From: an uncultured Actinomycetes bacterium
GTDB lineage: Bacteria; Actinomycetota; Thermoleophilia; Solirubrobacterales; Solirubrobacteraceae
Direction: 5' to 3'
Length of the DNA stretch: 41,781 nucleotides
Assembly: GCA_937888775.1 (NCBI GenBank)
Contig: CALAQT010000515.1
Span: forward strand, 1-41,781
Positions 15,949 through 22,953 of the stretch are shown in pieces. The position numbers and the translations under genes are program-made. The notes under the pieces are model-generated. The model did no database searches and was not told where the DNA came from. It saw only the letters and a list, made by a program, of their open reading frames with translations. Each line of letters begins with the position of its first letter. Within the stretch, counting starts at the first letter, position 1.

Positions 15949-17024
15949 GCTCGATCGCAGCCCGGCTCCGGCCTCCTCAGAGCAGCCTGGTCCGATCGCT
16001 GCTGCTGCTCGTGGCCGGGGCGATCGCGCTGGTATTGCTCAGCGACGCCATCGGCGACTATAACGATCTTCAGCTCGCGGAAGGTGCGTATTTCTTCATC
16101 GTGCTCGCCGGTCTGACCGTGCTGATCGGACACAACGGACAGATCTCGCTCGGGCATGGCGGGCTGATGGCAGTCGGTGCGTACACGGTGGCGTTGCTGA
16201 TCGGCAACGAGGGCTGGTCGTGGTTGCCGGCGCTGGTCGCCGCCGTCGTCAGCACTGCTGTGATCGGGGTGGCGGTCGGAGCCGCAGCGACCCGCCTGCG
16301 CGGACCCTATCTCGCCGGGGTGACCCTGGCCTTTGCCGTCGGGCTGCCGGCGGTGGCTGACCGGTTTCCGGGGACCTTCGGCGGCGAGAACGGGCTGACC
16401 ATCAACCCGCGCACGCCACCGGCGGTGCTCGGGTCGGCGTTTTCCCTGGAGCACTGGGAGGCCTGGATCGCCTGCGGCGGGGCGCTGATCGTGGTCGTGC
16501 TGCTGCACAACTTCACCCGCAGCGGCACCGGGCGGGCGCTGCGCGCGGTGCGCGACGACGAGGTGTCGGCGTCGCTGTGCGGGTATCAGGTCGCACGTAC
16601 GCAGACACTGGCATTCGTACTCAGCGCCGCCTGCGCCGGGCTCGGCGGGGGGATGCTGACCTTGGTCCTCCAGCTCGCGCAGCCAGGAGCATTTCCGCTG
16701 CAGCTGTCGCTCTCACTGCTGACGGCCGTCGTGCTCGGCGGTCTGGGTTCGTTGGTCGGAGCGATCTGGGGCGCTGCTCTGCTCGTGCTGCTGCCCGGCT
16801 GGAGCAACGACATCGCCAACTCGTTCTCGCTCTCGACCAAAGTCTCGGCAAACCTCCCGCTCGCGATCTACGGCCTCGTGCTGATCGGCGCGATGCTCGT
16901 CTGGCCGAGCGGGATCCAGGGCGCCGTCCGCACAGTCTCAGACCGGGTCGTCGCGATGCGAGCGACGCCCGGCAGGACTCGATCGCCTGATCGGCCCAAA
17001 CCATCACAAGGAGGAGAAGCATGA
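15945..17024 (+). CDS. livM: Branched-chain amino acid type ABC permease (LivM)
   Basis: 359 residues, many hydrophobic segments, with the LivM landmarks GHNGQISLGHGGLMAVGAY, LRGPYLAGVTLAFA, RALRAVRDDEVSA (ATPase-contact loop) and LGGLGSLVGAIWGA. The start is GTG 15945, overlapping the livH stop by four bases, which argues for translational coupling; the frame stays open upstream but only as a shadow of livH. Its own stop overlaps the ATG of the binding protein gene. Confidence 0.92.
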   Translation: MSSIAARLRPPQSSLVRSLLLLVAGAIALVLLSDAIGDYNDLQLAEGAYFFIVLAGLTVLIGHNGQISLGHGGLMAVGAYTVALLIGNEGWSWLPALVAAVVSTAVIGVAVGAAATRLRGPYLAGVTLAFAVGLPAVADRFPGTFGGENGLTINPRTPPAVLGSAFSLEHWEAWIACGGALIVVVLLHNFTRSGTGRALRAVRDDEVSASLCGYQVARTQTLAFVLSAACAGLGGGMLTLVLQLAQPGAFPLQLSLSLLTAVVLGGLGSLVGAIWGAALLVLLPGWSNDIANSFSLSTKVSANLPLAIYGLVLIGAMLVWPSGIQGAVRTVSDRVVAMRATPGRTRSPDRPKPSQGGEA

Positions 17025-18328
17025 GGTTGCATCCCCCCAGGTCCCTGCTGACGCTCGCCGTGATCGCCTCGGCCGGGCTTGCGCTCGCCGGCTGCGGCTC
17101 GTCGAGCTCCAGCAGCGCCTCGGTTCCCGGCGTGACCGCGACCAGCATCACGTTCGGCACCCACCAACCGCTGACCGGTCCGGCGGCGCCCGGATATGAC
17201 GAGATCGCACCGGCCTCGCAGGCGTTCTTCGAATACGTCAACGCCCACGGCGGGGTGTTCGGCCGCAAGATCCACCTGATCATCAAGGACGATGCCTACA
17301 ACCCCACCAACACGGTCAACATCGTGCACCAGCTCGTGCTGCAAAGCCACGTGTTCGGGATCTTCGAAGGCCTCGGTACCCCTACGCATACCAAGGTCGT
17401 GGGATTCCTCAATGCGTCCAAGGTGCCCGACCTGTTCGTGGCCTCCGGCTGCCCCTGCTGGGACAACGGGACCTCCCAGCCCGATACGTTCGGCTGGCAG
17501 CCCAACTACACGATTGAGGGGAAGATCCTCGGCCAGTACCTCAAGCAGCACTTCGCCGGCAAGAAGGTGGCTGTCCTTTATCAGGACGATGACTTCGGAC
17601 AGGGAGGCCTTGCCGGGATCAAGGACGAGCTTCCGGCGGCCGACATCGTCGCGGCTGAGCCCTATCAAGCAGGCACCACCACGCTCGCGCCCCAGGTCGC
17701 CGCGATCAAGGCGGCCAAGGCCCAGGTGCAGGTCGACTTCACCGTGCCGATCTACACGGCGATCGGGCAGCTGACCGCGTTCACGCTCGGCTACAAGCCG
17801 CAGCTGGTCGTCTCCAACGTCGGCATCGATCCGATCACCGTCGGCGCGCTGCTCAAGGCGGTCTCCAAGGGGAAGGCCTCGGGCACCGGACTGATCGAGG
17901 GAGCGATCACCGACGGCTACCTGCCCCCCAGCTCTGACACGAGCAACCCCTGGATTGCGCTGTTCATGAAGATCCACGCCCAGTACGACGCGAGCGCTCC
18001 GTTCGACGGCAACGTCGAGTACGGGATGGCCAATGCCTACACGCTCGTCCAGGCGCTTGAGGCGGCAGGGAAGAACCTGACCCGGCAGGGCCTCGTCAAT
18101 GCCGTCAACTCGCATGGCGCAAGTTGGAAGGGTCCGGGACTGGTTCCGTTCCGTTTCTCCACCAGTGATCATGGTGGCTACAGCGGAGCCGAGATGGCGA
18201 AGGTCAGCGGCGGCAAGATCGTCGCCATCGGCTCGCCACTCGTCACTGACCCAACTCCGACCGGCGCGATCACGCCATTCACGGGCACGCAACCCGCGCC
18301 CCCGGCCAGCGGGATACCGGCCTCCTGA
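17021..18328 (+). CDS. Liv-type substrate-binding lipoprotein
   Basis: 435 residues. A signal peptide ends in the lipobox LAGC (Cys near residue 29), followed by a Ser-rich linker and a type I periplasmic-binding fold (ITFGTHQPLTGPAAPGY at the start, KKVAVLYQDDDFGQGG at the second-domain crossover). A Cys pair lies in SGCPCW. It overlaps livM by ATGA and has a very strong ribosome site AAGGAGGAG (17008-17016), which fits the need for excess binding protein. The ligand could be a branched-chain amino acid, urea, an amide or an aromatic acid; the sequence does not decide. Confidence 0.92.
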   Translation: MRLHPPRSLLTLAVIASAGLALAGCGSSSSSSASVPGVTATSITFGTHQPLTGPAAPGYDEIAPASQAFFEYVNAHGGVFGRKIHLIIKDDAYNPTNTVNIVHQLVLQSHVFGIFEGLGTPTHTKVVGFLNASKVPDLFVASGCPCWDNGTSQPDTFGWQPNYTIEGKILGQYLKQHFAGKKVAVLYQDDDFGQGGLAGIKDELPAADIVAAEPYQAGTTTLAPQVAAIKAAKAQVQVDFTVPIYTAIGQLTAFTLGYKPQLVVSNVGIDPITVGALLKAVSKGKASGTGLIEGAITDGYLPPSSDTSNPWIALFMKIHAQYDASAPFDGNVEYGMANAYTLVQALEAAGKNLTRQGLVNAVNSHGASWKGPGLVPFRFSTSDHGGYSGAEMAKVSGGKIVAIGSPLVTDPTPTGAITPFTGTQPAPPASGIPAS

Positions 18329-18391
18329 ACAGCGGGATCCGGGCCCTTTGAACACGAGGATGCCGACCACCTCCTGAGTCACCCGGCAAAC

Positions 18392-18420
18392 GGCCGCCCT
18401 CGGAATCCCCGGGGGCGGCC
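18392..18420 (+). terminator. Hairpin after the liv operon
   Basis: GGCCGCCC (18392-18399) and GGGCGGCC (18413-18420) form a perfect 8-bp GC stem with a 13-base loop, 64 bp after the stop of the binding protein gene. There is no T-run, as usual in very GC-rich actinobacteria, so intrinsic termination is likely but not certain. Confidence 0.6.
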
Positions 18421-18447
18421 TGACCGGTGGTGTGCAAATCTGTGTCG

Positions 18448-18864
18448 ATGTCCCCCCAGCTCACCGGGCGGTGCGCGTGCGGAGCGGTGCGGTTTCAGCT
18501 GAGGCAGCCGCTCGTGTCGGCCATCTACTGCCATTGCACCCGCTGTCAGCGACGGACCGGTACGGCTGCCTCAGCCAACGGACGCGCGGCACCGGGGTCG
18601 TTCCAGATCGTGGCCGGCGAGGACCGCTTGCGCGCGTGGAGGCCGGAAGGGGGAGCCGAGAAATGGTTCTGCGGAGACTGCGGCTCAGCGCTGTTCAGCC
18701 GCTCCCCTGAGAACCCCGACCGAGTCGGCGTGCGTCTGGGGGCGTTCGATTCAGATCCCGGAATCCGGCCCAGCGCACACCAGTACATCGCCTACGCTGC
18801 CGCTTGGGAGCCGCTCCCCGACGACGGCCTGCCGCGTTATCAGGAGAGCCAGTCCGCTGGCTGA
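18448..18864 (+). CDS. GFA/CENP-V family zinc protein
   Basis: 138 residues with the Gfa domain zinc sites: C9-x-C11 (GRCACGAVRF), C28-x-C30-x2-C33 (YCHCTRCQRRTG) and WFCGDCGSALF. The family includes glutathione-dependent formaldehyde-activating enzymes, but actinobacteria do not make glutathione, so another thiol or another role is likely. ATG 18448 fits the family N-terminus; GTG codons at 18427 and 18430 are upstream options. No clear ribosome site. It follows the liv operon terminator. Confidence 0.88.
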   Translation: MSPQLTGRCACGAVRFQLRQPLVSAIYCHCTRCQRRTGTAASANGRAAPGSFQIVAGEDRLRAWRPEGGAEKWFCGDCGSALFSRSPENPDRVGVRLGAFDSDPGIRPSAHQYIAYAAAWEPLPDDGLPRYQESQSAG

Positions 18865-18950
18865 CCGCCCGCCCGGAGGCTCGTAAGGTCCGCTCGCGCC
18901 GGCTGACCGCCCGCCAGAAGGCCGTGAAGCCGCTCTCGCCGGCCGGCTGC
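18859..18950. repeat. 42-bp duplication starting at the GFA stop codon
   Basis: GGCTGACCGCCCGCC occurs at 18859-18873, where its TGA is the GFA stop codon, and again at 18901-18915. The following bases are diverged copies (GGAGGCTCGTAAGGTCCGC against AGAAGGCCGTGAAGCCGC). A third trace GGCCGGCTGCCTCACCC lies at about 18941. The array runs up to the 3' end of the convergent CGNR gene. Confidence 0.75.
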
Positions 18951-18967
18951 CTCACCCGGAGTCCAGT

Positions 18968-19534
18968 TCAGGACTGAGACGGCGCGCGTCGCTCGCGATA
19001 CGCCCGCGCCTTTGCCCGGTTGCCGCACACGTCCATATTGCACCAGGCACCCGAGTGGTTCTTGGTGTGGTCGTAGAACGCCCACTCGCACGTGTGCAGG
19101 CGGCAGGCCTTGAGCCTGTCCCAGGTTCCGCGCGCGATCGCGTCGTGGACTATCGCCAGCAGCCGTCCGAGGGCACCGTCGACGCCATCTGCTTCGGGCT
19201 CCAGAACCGTTGCGCCCCCGCCGCAAAAGCGCAGATCCAGCCGTGCGCGGCGGGCCGCCCCGTCGAGCCGCTTCACCGCATCCGAGGGAGGCGGTGAACC
19301 CTCGGTGTGAACGAGCAAGATCGCGCGCAGCGCCTCACGCAATTCGACGGCTGCCACGAGGTCGTGGTCGGTGGCGCTCACACCGGCATCCATCAGGCCG
19401 TGCTCGGCCAGCCAGATAGCGAGCGCCTCGGCGCTGCGCAGCTGTTCGCTCCCCTGTCCGAGGTCGGTCGAATTGACGAAGGCCCGAACGAGCTCCAGCT
19501 CGCCGGGAGCCTGTTGCTGTTTGCTCATCACCAT
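18968..19534 (-). CDS. CGNR zinc-finger (ABATE-domain) protein, putative regulator
   Basis: About 188 residues. The N-terminal two thirds match the helical ABATE stress-response domain (ELVRAFVNSTDL, AIWLAEHGLM, LREALRAILLVH), and the C-terminus is the CGNR zinc finger: C-x4-C in CRLHTCEWAFYDHTKN, then WCNMDVCGNRAKARAYRER. Such proteins are thought to bind DNA or RNA as transcription regulators. Start is ATG 19534 or 19528; both sit behind AGGA, and the spacing favours 19528. It is divergent from the small gene at 19606, with a shared promoter region that holds the palindrome GTTACGTAAC, a possible operator for this protein. Confidence 0.85.
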   Translation of the reverse strand: MVMSKQQQAPGELELVRAFVNSTDLGQGSEQLRSAEALAIWLAEHGLMDAGVSATDHDLVAAVELREALRAILLVHTEGSPPPSDAVKRLDGAARRARLDLRFCGGGATVLEPEADGVDGALGRLLAIVHDAIARGTWDRLKACRLHTCEWAFYDHTKNHSGAWCNMDVCGNRAKARAYRERRAPSQS

Positions 19535-19543
19535 CAATCCTAG

Positions 19544-19570
19544 TTGAACAGTTACGTAACCGTCTATAAT
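19544..19570 (+). promoter_or_regulatory. Promoter with GTTACGTAAC palindrome
   Basis: TTGAAC (19544-19549) and a consensus TATAAT (19565-19570) are 15 bp apart, and a strong AGAGGAGG ribosome site precedes ATG 19606. GTTACGTAAC (19551-19560) is a perfect 10-bp palindrome in the spacer. The AT-rich patch extends to about 19590 and is shared with the divergent CGNR gene. Confidence 0.65.
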
Positions 19571-19605
19571 GTTTAAATAGTTATTTTCCCCTAGAGGAGG
19601 CGCAG

Positions 19606-19947
19606 ATGGTTCCCAGCCCGCTTCATGCACTCATGGCTCGCGAGCACAGCCGCGAGCTTCGCTCCGCAGCCGCCCGATCCCGGTACGAATCCGACGGATA
19701 TTCGCCCGTCACCCGCGTCACACTCAGGTTCGCGTCGGCCGCGGACACGCAGAAGCTGCGGGCTCTGGCCGAGCTCGACTCGGCGCCCGCGCCGTCGGGG
19801 CCCACGCTGATCGCGGAGATCGATGGACGTCTGCGAGCTGCACTGCCGCTGGACGGAGCCGACCCGATCGCGGATCCGTTTCACCGCGGTGCGGAGCTGA
19901 TCGAGTTGCTGCGCCTACGCGCAGCCCATCTCAGCCGCGCCTACTGA
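19606..19947 (+). CDS. Small conserved hypothetical
   Basis: 113 residues. The N-terminus (HALMAREHSRELRSAAARSR) is a charged helix; the C-terminal part (LRFASAADTQKLRALAELDS, then LIAEIDGRLRAALPLDGADP and PFHRGAELIELLRLRAAHL) recalls small actinobacterial proteins with a GNAT-like first segment but without the acetyl-CoA loop. I associate this pattern with Thermoleophilia genomes but know no function. The strong promoter and ribosome site suggest high expression. Its 3' end overlaps the end of the convergent tetR gene by 7 bp. Confidence 0.75.
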   Translation: MVPSPLHALMAREHSRELRSAAARSRYESDGYSPVTRVTLRFASAADTQKLRALAELDSAPAPSGPTLIAEIDGRLRAALPLDGADPIADPFHRGAELIELLRLRAAHLSRAY

Positions 19948-20549
19948 GCAGCGCTCGGCCCGGAATCGGGGGCCAGCTCGGCGCGGACCCACTCGCAACC
20001 CACGGACAGGTCCTGCACCCCCATCGCGGCGGCGACGTTGAGCCACATGCCGTAGCGGAAGAACTCGTCGATGCGCTCGGGGGCCGCGTCGGAGAGACGT
20101 TCCACGTGCGCGACCAGCTGCACGTAGCAGGCGCGCACATGATCGCGGATCACGTCATCGTCACAGGCCGCGTAGGACTGGTGCTGAAGCATCAGATAGT
20201 CGCGATCTGAGGACAGCAGCTCGACGTATGCGTTGCCCATCGCCATAAGCACGTCCGTGTCGGGCAGGGCGATCGCCGGATCGAACTCGGCCGCCGCCTT
20301 CGTGAAGATCTCGCCGATCAGCTCAAAGCCGCGCTCTACTGCCGCCAGGAACAGCTCACGCTTGCTGCCAAACAGGCTGAATACGTAGGGCTGGGCTACG
20401 CCGACCCTTCGCGCGATGCGGTCGACCGGCGTTCCGTGCAGTCCGCCATGGGCGAACTCGTGGACCGCCGCCTCGATCAGCGCATCCCGGCGCTCGGATG
20501 CCGGGATGCGCTGACGGGGTGCTGCGGCTGGCTTTGACGCGATGGCCAT
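19941..20549 (-). CDS. TetR family repressor
   Basis: 202 residues. The N-terminal helix-turn-helix is typical (ALIEAAVHEFAHGGLHGTPVD then IARRVGVAQPYVFSLFGSKR), followed by a helical ligand domain. It begins 28 bp after the MFS exporter gene on the same strand, so it is probably the second gene of that operon. The two inverted repeats in the exporter promoter are likely its operators, giving induction by an exported compound and autoregulation; this is inference from position. Confidence 0.9.
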   Translation of the reverse strand: MAIASKPAAAPRQRIPASERRDALIEAAVHEFAHGGLHGTPVDRIARRVGVAQPYVFSLFGSKRELFLAAVERGFELIGEIFTKAAAEFDPAIALPDTDVLMAMGNAYVELLSSDRDYLMLQHQSYAACDDDVIRDHVRACYVQLVAHVERLSDAAPERIDEFFRYGMWLNVAAAMGVQDLSVGCEWVRAELAPDSGPSAAQ

Positions 20550-20577
20550 GACGATCGTCCCTGATCCTAATCCACGC

Positions 20578-22041
20578 TCAGGCCGTGACGCCGGCCAGCT
20601 CGGACGCGGTCGATCGAGCCGCCCCGGCCTGCTCGGCCGCCGCCTGGGCCCGGGCCGAAGCCCGGGAGCTGAACGGAAGCGCGGCGGCGATCAGGGCACC
20701 GGCCGCGAGGACCGCGACACCGACCCACATCGCCGGGACCAGACCATTGACGAACGCCTGCGGGGAGCTGTAGCTGCCGTGGCTGGTGAACACGGTCGCC
20801 AGGACCGCGATGCCCAGCACGCCGCCCAACTCTCGAATCGCGTTGGTGGCGCCGGAGGCCTGTCCCGCCTGGTCGGTGCGCACGGAGGAGAGCACCGCGT
20901 TGGCGGCCGGCGCGAACACCAGCGCCATCCCGGAGCCGGCCAGGACGAACGGCGCGATCATGCTCGCATAGCTCTGGTGCACGCCGGCCAGGACCGCCAG
21001 CCAGCCGAGCGCGACCGCCTGCAATCCCAGACCGGCCACCAGGAACGGACGGCTTCCGTAGCGCTCGGAGAAGAACCCCGCGAGCGGCGCCACGACCATC
21101 GTCGCGCCGGTCCATACCAGCAGCTTCACCCCTGCCTGCAGCGGCGTGTTTCCGAGCACGTCCTGAAGGAACTGGCTGAGGAAGAAGATCGATCCGAACA
21201 TGCCGAAGTACATCGCCAGCGAGACGGCATTGGTGACCGCGAACCCGCGGTCGGCGAAGAAGCTCATCGGGAGCATCGGTTCGGGCGTGCGCAGCTCGTA
21301 GCCGACGAACGCCACCACCAGCATCGCGCCGAGCGCCAGCGCGATCACGACCTGGGCGCTGCCCCAGCCCAAAGACTGCGAGCGAACCAGCCCGTAGACG
21401 ATTCCGAACAGTCCGCTCGAAGCCAGCGCGAGGCCGCCAAGATCAAACGTGCGCTCCGCTCCGTGGCTCTCCGACAGCCGAGCCGCGGCCAGCGGGACGA
21501 GCAGCACTCCGATCGGCACGTTGATCCAGAAGATCCAATGCCATGAGCTCACCTGTATGACCGCTCCCCCCACCAGCGGCCCGAGGGCGACGGCGATCCC
21601 GCTGATTCCCGACCAGACGCCGAGCGCCAGCCCGCGTCGCTCCGGCGGGAATGCATCGGCCAGCAGGGTCAGCGTCAGCGGCGTGGCGATCGCCGCACCC
21701 ACCCCCTGGGTTGCGCGAGCGGCAATCAGCAGACCGATTGTCGGCGCGAGCGCCGCGGCTGCCGACGATGCGGTGAACAACGCGATTCCGGCGATGAACA
21801 TGCGTTTGCGACCGAAGCGGTCGCCGAGCGCCGCGCCCGTCAGGAGCAGCACCGCGTAGGACAGCACGTAGGCGTTGACGGTCCATTCGAGCGCCTGGAT
21901 CGATGCGCCGAGATCGCGGTGGATGCTCGGCAGGGCAACGTTGACGACCAGGTTGTCGAGGACCACCATGAACAGACCGATCGAGACGATGACCAGCGTC
22001 CAGCCCCTCCGGCGGTTGTCAGTCATGTTGGTCACGAGCAC
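20578..22041 (-). CDS. DHA2 (EmrB/QacA) family MFS drug exporter
   Basis: 487 residues with about 14 membrane helices. Family motifs are visible: LDNLVVNVALPSI (motif D1 in helix 1), GALGDRFGRKRMF-like GAALGDRFGRKR (motif A), and SGISGIAVALGPLVGG (motif C, typical of antiporters). It should use the proton gradient to export hydrophobic drugs or a secondary metabolite. Start is GTG 22041, six bases after AGGAGG; an ATG five codons in is the alternative. The C-terminus has a long Ala/Arg tail. Confidence 0.93.
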   Translation of the reverse strand: MLVTNMTDNRRRGWTLVIVSIGLFMVVLDNLVVNVALPSIHRDLGASIQALEWTVNAYVLSYAVLLLTGAALGDRFGRKRMFIAGIALFTASSAAAALAPTIGLLIAARATQGVGAAIATPLTLTLLADAFPPERRGLALGVWSGISGIAVALGPLVGGAVIQVSSWHWIFWINVPIGVLLVPLAAARLSESHGAERTFDLGGLALASSGLFGIVYGLVRSQSLGWGSAQVVIALALGAMLVVAFVGYELRTPEPMLPMSFFADRGFAVTNAVSLAMYFGMFGSIFFLSQFLQDVLGNTPLQAGVKLLVWTGATMVVAPLAGFFSERYGSRPFLVAGLGLQAVALGWLAVLAGVHQSYASMIAPFVLAGSGMALVFAPAANAVLSSVRTDQAGQASGATNAIRELGGVLGIAVLATVFTSHGSYSSPQAFVNGLVPAMWVGVAVLAAGALIAAALPFSSRASARAQAAAEQAGAARSTASELAGVTA

Positions 22042-22057
22042 ACTTCCCCTCCTGTGA

Positions 22058-22107
22058 TTAGTGAGTGCTAACTAACGTGAGCTTAGCAGCCGCTAATAAC
22101 TTGTCAA
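22058..22107 (-). promoter_or_regulatory. MFS-tetR promoter with two operators
   Basis: Read on the minus strand, TTGACA (22107-22102) and TAAGCT (22085-22080) are 16 bp apart. A perfect inverted repeat TTAGC-N4-GCTAA (22083-22096) fills the spacer, and TTAGTGAG-TG-CTAACTAA (22058-22075, one mismatch) covers the region of the transcription start. This layout is typical for TetR control. Confidence 0.7.
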
Positions 22108-22189
22108 GCGCCTTCCCTTTGAGATTGTGTTTTTGCCCGTGGAGCGCGAACCCCGGCAGTTCGCGCCCCGGCCTAGATCGCCCAGGGCA

Positions 22190-22425
22190 GTCATCGCCCG
22201 GCCCGGGACATCGCCCCAGGGCGGTCATCGCCCCCCAGGGCGGTCATTCCCCAGCCCGGGACATCACCCCTCCAAAGGCGGTCATTCCCCAGCCCGGGAC
22301 ATCACCCCTCCAAAGGCGGTCATTCCCCAGCCCGGGACATCACCCCTCCAAAGGCGGTCATCGCCCAGCCCTGGAAAATCGCCCCCCAGGGCGATTTCCC
22401 AACGGTCAATCGCCCCCCAGGCGAT
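22190..22425. repeat. 38-bp array after the glyoxalase-fold gene
   Basis: The unit GGGACATCACCCCTCCAAAG + GCGGTCATTCCCCAGCCC starts at 22258, 22296 and 22334 (38 bp apart), with a diverged 53-bp copy from 22205 and shorter derivatives up to 22425. On the minus strand each unit begins with GGGCTGGGGAATGACCGCC, which resembles the end of the VOC gene AGGCTGGGGTAAATCGCC including its TAA. The array fills most of the 385-bp spacer between the MFS promoter and the VOC gene; nothing else is visible there. Confidence 0.9.
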
Positions 22426-22824
22426 TTACCCCAGCCTGGCCTCAGAACGGGTTGGCTGGGACAGCTCTACCGGATTACCGGATGGATCCTCCACCAGGAT
22501 CTGCTTTCCGCCGGCTCCCTCGACGATGTCATTGCGAAACCGGGCGCCCTGGCTGCGCAGGGCATCGACAGTCGCCTCCAGATCCTCGACTTCGAGCTGG
22601 AACCGATTCCATCCGCCCGGCTCTGGGACGGTGCCGTCGGGCATCGCCTGGCCGCCCCCGGGACCGCCGCCCGGCGCGCTGAGCACGAGCCGGAGGTCTC
22701 CGTGGGAGAGCATCGCGAACGCAGGCGCGGGATGCATGTCCTCGTGAAAGCCGAGCTGCGCGCAATAGAACGCGATCGCGGCGTCGACGTCGTCGACGAT
22801 GTAGCGGACGCTGACGGTGGCCAT
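22426..22824 (-). CDS. VOC/glyoxalase-fold protein
   Basis: 132 residues with two beta-alpha-beta-beta-beta modules of the vicinal oxygen chelate fold (VRYIVDDVDAAIAFYCAQLG at the start; VEDLEATVDALRSQGARF and ILVEDPSGNPVELSQP at the end). Metal ligands typical of glyoxalase I are only partly visible (final E in NPVEL), so it may bind a metal-dependent substrate or a drug. Start ATG 22824 has AGGAGGAG before it. It is divergent from dnaE2, and the SOS box lies 113 bp upstream of its start. Confidence 0.88.
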   Translation of the reverse strand: MATVSVRYIVDDVDAAIAFYCAQLGFHEDMHPAPAFAMLSHGDLRLVLSAPGGGPGGGQAMPDGTVPEPGGWNRFQLEVEDLEATVDALRSQGARFRNDIVEGAGGKQILVEDPSGNPVELSQPTRSEARLG

Positions 22825-22937
22825 GGCTCCTCCTGCCTGGCGGTGGATGTCGTCGTAAGTGTTTCGCACGGGCGAAACGGTTCCGCCACGAGCTCGTGTC
22901 GGCACCTGTCGCCTATGCGGTGCGCCGCGGCACATGC

Positions 22938-22949
22938 GAACATATGTTC
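22938..22949. promoter_or_regulatory. LexA/SOS box of dnaE2
   Basis: GAACATATGTTC, identical to the site at imuB, ends 4 bp before the dnaE2 ATG (22954). With the adjacent CG and CGA it is very close to the mycobacterial LexA consensus. If CATATG doubles as the -10 hexamer, transcription would start at or beside the ATG, giving a leaderless message. Confidence 0.92.
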
Positions 22950-22953
22950 GACC

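Noticed and set aside
16868..18382. A 504-codon frame antisense to livM and the binding protein gene
   Set aside because: It covers two certain genes in an operon and shows no family features.
19606..19947. GNAT acetyltransferase
   Set aside because: Only the first segment is faintly similar; the acetyl-CoA loop is missing and the protein is too short.
22190..22425. CRISPR array
   Set aside because: Units follow each other with no unique spacers and no cas genes are near; this is a plain tandem array. The same holds for the other arrays.
22938..22949. SOS control of the divergent glyoxalase-fold gene
   Set aside because: The box is 113 bp from that start and touches the dnaE2 start, so there is no positive reason to include the other gene.
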